From an uncultured Bacillota bacterium (GTDB taxonomy: Bacteria > Bacillota_I > Bacilli_A > Erysipelotrichales > Erysipelotrichaceae), in assembly GCA_946619805.1 (NCBI GenBank), contig CAMOMM010000020.1, positions 1 through 9,477 on the forward strand: a DNA stretch of 9,477 bases, read 5' to 3'. The position numbers were made by a program, and so were the translations under genes. A model generated the notes under the pieces. That model was not told the DNA's origin, searched no databases, and was given only the letters and a program-made list of their open reading frames with translations. Of the stretch, positions 6,578-9,477 are shown in pieces. Numbering within the stretch: position 1 is the first letter of the stretch; each line of letters starts with the position of its first letter.

Positions 6578-6838
6578 TCAGTCCTCCTTTTCAGTATCAC
6601 TTATCGTAACTGTCGTACCTTCCGGTACATCAAAAATCAGACCACCCTTACCATCTTCTCTGACCGTTACATCATCACTGATGGTTACCGTACTCCCTTC
6701 AGGTGCCTCAATGATCAGACCGCCTTTGCCGTCTTCAACGAACCTGACTTCCTCTTCAGGTACTATTACCTCCGTACCGCAATAAGGACAGAACCGGGCA
6801 TCTTCAGGAATTAGCTTTCCGCATTTTCTACAGTACAT
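6578..6838 (-). CDS. Zinc-ribbon protein with a tandem 26-residue repeat, function unknown
   Basis: Small protein of 86 residues. The N-terminus is a zinc ribbon, C3-x2-C6-G, then C17-P-x-C20-G, of the zinc_ribbon_2 type that often begins bacterial membrane or stress proteins. The remainder has no membrane helix and consists of two near-identical acidic beta-rich units, residues 35-55 and 61-81. Each has the pattern EDGKGGLI, two or three variable residues, PEG, one variable residue, then TVTISD, with 17 of 21 positions the same and a period of 26 residues. I do not recognise a function; a protein-interaction or carbohydrate-facing surface is possible. ATG 6838 has GGAG 9 nt upstream. It sits 17 bp after the lipoprotein gene and 2 bp before the reductase gene, so co-expression is very likely. 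The reality of the gene is supported by the intact cysteine motif and the operon fit. Confidence 0.82.
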   Translation of the reverse strand: MYCRKCGKLIPEDARFCPYCGTEVIVPEEEVRFVEDGKGGLIIEAPEGSTVTISDDVTVREDGKGGLIFDVPEGTTVTISDTEKED

Positions 6839-6855
6839 ATTCTTATCTCCGCAAA

Positions 6856-7326
6856 CTATTTTTCAAACATTGCCGTGACATTTTTGCCTTCAATTCTTAA
6901 CAGGACCGGAATTCGTTTATCAGTTACCATGCCGACACCGACCGTAGCGGTCTTGCCGTCAGAAGAAGCAATGCCCAGTTCAACTACGGTACTGCTTCCA
7001 TTAAGGGTCAGTTTCAGTTCATGAGCCACATCATAACGGACATCTACACTTCCATGAGGCGGAAGATTGCCGGAAAGAAAGACATATGTCCCTTCCGTTT
7101 TACCCTGCAGTAAGCCGGTCAGTCTGGCTAATTCCTCAGTGAAATCACAGATTACGGTCTTCCCGTCTCCGTTGAATTCCATGCTGCCGTATTCACAGCT
7201 GAAGACACCGGTATGAGGATCAGGAGCCGGGCTGTCAGGCTCATATGGCTTATTCTCGTGTTTCTGACAGCCAATAAGGTTGAATAAAACCAATGCCGTA
7301 ACAATTACCATAAGCAGTTTCTTCAT
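6856..7326 (-). CDS. Small predicted lipoprotein, function unknown
   Basis: Membrane-anchored extracellular protein of 156 residues. The signal sequence MKKLLMVIVTALVLFNLIGC ends in the lipobox LIGC with acylated Cys20, followed by a Pro/Asp/Glu-rich linker to about residue 38. The remaining 115 residues look like a compact beta-rich domain: GVFSCEYGSMEFNGDGKT opens it, and alternating strands such as VELGIASSDGKTATVGVG and PVLLRIEGKNVTAMFEK close it. It contains a second cysteine pair, C44 and C60, that could be oxidised or free. ATG 7326 has GGGAGGT with 5-nt spacing. It lies 3 bp after the upstream membrane-protein gene. I do not recognise the family. A lipocalin- or META-like small beta domain is possible on appearance alone. 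Confidence 0.85.
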   Translation of the reverse strand: MKKLLMVIVTALVLFNLIGCQKHENKPYEPDSPAPDPHTGVFSCEYGSMEFNGDGKTVICDFTEELARLTGLLQGKTEGTYVFLSGNLPPHGSVDVRYDVAHELKLTLNGSSTVVELGIASSDGKTATVGVGMVTDKRIPVLLRIEGKNVTAMFEK

Positions 7327-7329
7327 GGT

Positions 7330-7995
7330 TTACCTCCCTTTCCCGATGTCCGCCTTCGGACAGTGTCTGACAATGTATCTGTAGACAAAATCAAAATCGG
7401 CATCATCAACATAGACCTGATTCTCCATTAACAGTCCGCTCAGTGTTATCAGATGCTTTTCCGGATAGGCTCTGATTCTTCTGACATTGGCGAAACGGGT
7501 ATACAGTGAACCACCGGAAGCCGATAAGGTTCCCGCAGCCGTGGTAGTCCTGTTTTTGGCTGACAGGCCCATGAAGACAGTCAGCAGATCCAGGGCCTTG
7601 GCCTTATCAGTCTTGATCTGAATATGATCTATTCCTGAATCATCCATTTCAAACAGGACCGTATACTTACCGTTATTGGCCTTGGTGACAATGTAATATG
7701 CCGGAAGGGAAAGAACCAGCAGAATGCCGAATACTACCAGACCCATCTGCCGGGCAAATAACATTCCCTGCAGTCCTCCGCCTTCAAACAGATTAAAGAT
7801 ACCCATCAGACACATGACTGCCAGAGCAGACACAATCAGCACCTTCCATACTTCAAATAACAGGAAAAAGCTCTTCAGCATTGGCATTTCATATATCCAG
7901 CGATACTTTCCGGTCGTATCAGTAAAAAGACTTCTGAACATCAGATCTTCCAGTTCCTGAGACTTCTCCATGACTGTTACCTTCTTCATATCCAT
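7330..7995 (-). CDS. Two-helix membrane protein with soluble C-terminal domain, function unknown
   Basis: Inner-membrane protein of 221 residues. A charged N-terminal segment of about 48 residues precedes two membrane helices at about 49-70 and 84-104. These are joined by a short Gly-rich loop (FEGGGLQGM), so both termini should face the cytoplasm. The C-terminal half (about 110-215) begins YTVLFEMDDSGIDHIQI and includes RFANVRRIRAYPEKHLITL, a layout like YcxB/PH-like C-terminal domains of two-helix proteins. This is a resemblance, not an identification. An AKNRTTTAAGTLSASGGS stretch near 146-163 is low in complexity and probably disordered. ATG 7995 is set by GGAGGT 5 nt upstream. It is the first gene of the operon with the lipoprotein (3 bp gap), zinc ribbon and reductase. 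No enzyme motif is visible. Confidence 0.85.
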   Translation of the reverse strand: MDMKKVTVMEKSQELEDLMFRSLFTDTTGKYRWIYEMPMLKSFFLLFEVWKVLIVSALAVMCLMGIFNLFEGGGLQGMLFARQMGLVVFGILLVLSLPAYYIVTKANNGKYTVLFEMDDSGIDHIQIKTDKAKALDLLTVFMGLSAKNRTTTAAGTLSASGGSLYTRFANVRRIRAYPEKHLITLSGLLMENQVYVDDADFDFVYRYIVRHCPKADIGKGR

Positions 7996-8044
7996 GGCTT
8001 ACCTCCATTTCACTTGTACAAATATTATTATATTTCACAACTGA

Positions 8045-8080
8045 TAATTATATTATACAGAACTGATGTTCCAGATAGAA
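8045..8080 (-). promoter_or_regulatory. Candidate promoter of the four-gene minus-strand operon
   Basis: A perfect -10 TATAAT lies at 8057-8052 on the minus strand, predicting +1 near 8045 and a leader of about 49 nt. The hexamer 17 bp upstream is TTCTAT, a weak -35. A second TATAAT at 8032-8027 has an equally poor -35, so the exact promoter is uncertain in this AT-rich DNA. Confidence 0.35.
8060..8071. promoter_or_regulatory. GAAC-N4-GTTC inverted repeat, possible LexA-type box
   Basis: GAACTGATGTTC has the GAAC-N4-GTTC core of the Gram-positive LexA/DinR site (CGAACRNRYGTTYC), but the first flanking base and part of the centre differ. It falls between the -35 and -10 of the best minus-strand promoter and 32 bp before the hydrolase start. 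A single 8-base match can arise by chance. Confidence 0.25.
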
Positions 8081-8102
8081 TACATTTGTTCAGAAGTAAA
8101 GA

Positions 8103-8972
8103 ATGCCTCAGCCACAACAAGGTATGCTAGAATATAGACAGGTATTGAGCATGAAACTTAAGTCAGAGAGAAGATACATTAATACACCGGGCACCAGCAT
8201 GGAGATCATCATTCTGCATCCGCTGAATCATAAAGGAAAACTGCCGGGGATCCTGTGGATCCATGGCGGGGGCTATGTGACCGGCTTTGCGGAAATGGTC
8301 TATGCTTCCTGCGGCAGAATGCTGGCCAAAAAGTATGGTGCGGTGGTAATATCACCGCAATACCGTCTTTCCGGCAAGGCTCCCTACCCTGCTGCTCTGG
8401 AAGACTGTTTTTCCGCCCTGCAGTACATGGATCAGCATAAGGAAGAACTGGGAATTGACAGAATAATCGTCGGCGGAGAAAGTGCCGGGGGCGGTCTGGC
8501 TGTGGCAACCTGCCTGTATGCCAGAGATAACAGTGACATCGAAATAGCCATGCAGATACCGCTTTATCCGATGATCGACTGTCAGGATACTGAATCTTCA
8601 GCCAATAACCACCGGCCAATCTGGAATACCCGCCGCAATCACATGGGATGGAAAAAGTATCTGGGAAAGCTTTACGGTAATGACAATATCTCACCATATG
8701 CCTCCCCGGCCCGTGAAACCGATTACCGTAATCTGCCACCATGTTATACCTTTGTCTGCGAAGGAGAACCGTTTTACCGGGAAACCCTGAGGTATGTTGA
8801 AAACCTGCAGAAAGCCGGTATCATGGCATCAGTGGATGTTTACAAAGGCAACATCCATTCCTTTGACTTACTGACCCCCTGGACTTCCCAGGCCAGAACA
8901 GCGAGAAGAATACTCTGTAATAAGTACAGGGAAATAATATACAGCGACCAACAGGAGGAACCAAATGACTGA
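8103..8972 (+). CDS. Alpha/beta hydrolase fold-3 esterase, HSL family
   Basis: Likely cytoplasmic carboxylesterase or deacetylase of up to 289 residues. The HSL-family oxyanion motif HGGG is at 54-57, the nucleophile elbow GGESAGGG has S127, and H252 in the IHSF context completes the triad. The acid is predicted to be E222 (CEGEPF), where most relatives have Asp in a DPL motif. The family hydrolyses short-chain esters; the natural substrate is unknown. No signal peptide is seen. The start is uncertain: ATG 8103 lacks a clear Shine-Dalgarno site, and ATG 8151 (residue 17) has only a weak AGG 8 nt upstream but begins close to where the conserved domain starts. The end overlaps the nitroreductase start by 8 bp (ATGACTGA), and an AGGAGGAA for that gene lies inside this one, so the two are an operon. 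Divergent from the reductase operon. Confidence 0.9.
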   Translation: MPQPQQGMLEYRQVLSMKLKSERRYINTPGTSMEIIILHPLNHKGKLPGILWIHGGGYVTGFAEMVYASCGRMLAKKYGAVVISPQYRLSGKAPYPAALEDCFSALQYMDQHKEELGIDRIIVGGESAGGGLAVATCLYARDNSDIEIAMQIPLYPMIDCQDTESSANNHRPIWNTRRNHMGWKKYLGKLYGNDNISPYASPARETDYRNLPPCYTFVCEGEPFYRETLRYVENLQKAGIMASVDVYKGNIHSFDLLTPWTSQARTARRILCNKYREIIYSDQQEEPND

Positions 8973-9477
8973 AATAATGGAGATCATGAAAGCCCGTCAC
9001 AGCGTCAGATCCTATCTGGATAAACCGATCCCGCAGGATATCAGGAAACAGCTGGACGATTACGCTGCTGAACTGAATCGCCAGGGCAATCTTAACATGC
9101 AGATAATCTACGACGAACCGCAGTGCTTTAACAGCCGCCTGGCTCATTACGGCAGGTTTGAAAACTGTTCAAACTACATTGCGGTCATAGGAAAGAAAGC
9201 CGCAGACCTGGATAAAAGAGCCGGCTATTACGGTGAATTACTGGTATTGAAGGCTCAGCAGCTGGGCCTGAATACCTGCTGGGTTGCCCTTACCCATGGC
9301 AAAAGCCAGGCTGTCATAAATTCCGGTGAAACCGAAGTGATCATCATTTCACTTGGTTACGGCAAAACTGCCGGTAACCCGCATAAGAGCAAATCAGCCG
9401 AGACTGTTTCCGATGTCACTAATGACTCACCGCAATGGTATAAAAGAGGAATTGATGCTGCCCTGTTAGCCCCTACT
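8965..9477 (+). CDS. TM1586-type nitroreductase family protein (3' end cut by window)
   Basis: FMN-dependent NAD(P)H oxidoreductase family, 171 residues visible and still open at the window end. ATG 8965 follows CAGGAGGAACCAA, a strong ribosome binding site, and its first 8 bases overlap the hydrolase stop. The N-terminal RHSVRSY motif at residues 11-17 is the FMN phosphate-contact signature of nitroreductases. Later blocks GYYGELLVLKAQQLGLNTCW (near 87-106) and a GYGKTAGNPHKSKS stretch fit the TM1586-like putative nitroreductases (PF14512). The visible end, AALLAPT, is where family members usually continue into an Asn/Gln-rich flavin-contact segment, so roughly a third of the protein lies outside the window. 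Proteins of this group are about 220-260 residues. Actual substrate unknown; a quinone, nitroaromatic or other small oxidant is plausible. Co-transcription with the esterase suggests a joint small-molecule detoxification or salvage role, which is inferred. Confidence 0.9.
   Translation, partial: MTEIMEIMKARHSVRSYLDKPIPQDIRKQLDDYAAELNRQGNLNMQIIYDEPQCFNSRLAHYGRFENCSNYIAVIGKKAADLDKRAGYYGELLVLKAQQLGLNTCWVALTHGKSQAVINSGETEVIIISLGYGKTAGNPHKSKSAETVSDVTNDSPQWYKRGIDAALLAPT

Noticed and set aside
7081..7090. GACATATGTC palindrome matching the operator core
   Set aside because: It is within the lipoprotein coding sequence, far from any promoter. A 10-base match of this AT-rich palindrome is plausible by chance.
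8209..8742. Minus-strand open frame of 177 codons opposite the esterase
   Set aside because: The plus strand encodes a complete HSL-family enzyme with all motifs here. The opposite frame is rich in Arg, Pro, Gly and His with no domain, which is typical of antisense shadows.
1..9477. tRNA, rRNA, insertion sequence, prophage, CRISPR array or toxin-antitoxin pair
   Set aside because: No cloverleaf, transposase, terminal inverted repeats, spaced direct repeats or paired small genes were found; the intergenic regions are all short and accounted for.

Overview
This 9.5 kb window reads as chromosomal DNA of a low-to-mid GC member of the Bacillota. Strong AGGAGG-type ribosome binding sites, short lipoprotein signal peptides and overlapping operon genes point there. 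An Erysipelotrichia- or Clostridia-like gut anaerobe is my best guess, resting on overall protein character and not on any marker gene. Coding density is high: eleven protein genes, two of them cut by the window ends, and no gene-free stretch over 110 bp. I see no rRNA, tRNA, insertion sequence, phage gene or CRISPR array.

Region 1 (1-4620, minus strand) is a nucleoside-type ABC importer operon in the order binding lipoprotein (BmpA/PnrA family), double ATPase (NupO-like), permease (NupP-like), permease (NupQ-like, cut by the left edge). The last three genes overlap by 8 and 4 bp. A 14-pair stem-loop lies between the lipoprotein gene and the ATPase gene.

Region 2 (4621-5462) holds a divergent Crp/Fnr-family regulator resembling E. 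coli YeiL, ending at a hairpin that can terminate transcription from both sides. The 96 bp between regulator and importer is the most informative non-coding DNA here. A perfect 12-bp palindrome, TGACATATGTCA, overlaps the -35 box of the regulator promoter. It is also centred exactly at -41.5 from the +1 predicted from the importer's best -10 box. The regulator's -10 TATAAT places its +1 on the A of its own ATG, and no Shine-Dalgarno site or upstream start codon exists, so its mRNA is probably leaderless. The simplest model is a regulator that represses itself and activates uptake of a nucleoside-like substrate.

Region 3 (5460-7995, minus strand) is a tight four-gene operon: a two-helix membrane protein with a soluble C-terminal half, a small lipoprotein, a zinc-ribbon protein with a tandem 26-residue repeat, and an aldo/keto reductase carrying a ferredoxin-like tail with two four-cysteine clusters. 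The first three have no function I can name. Together they look like an envelope-associated module linked to a redox enzyme.

Region 4 (8103-9477, plus strand) is a divergent pair, an HSL-family alpha/beta hydrolase overlapping by 8 bp a TM1586-type nitroreductase that runs off the right edge. The 107 bp between regions 3 and 4 is AT-rich and contains a GAAC-N4-GTTC inverted repeat resembling a Gram-positive LexA box.
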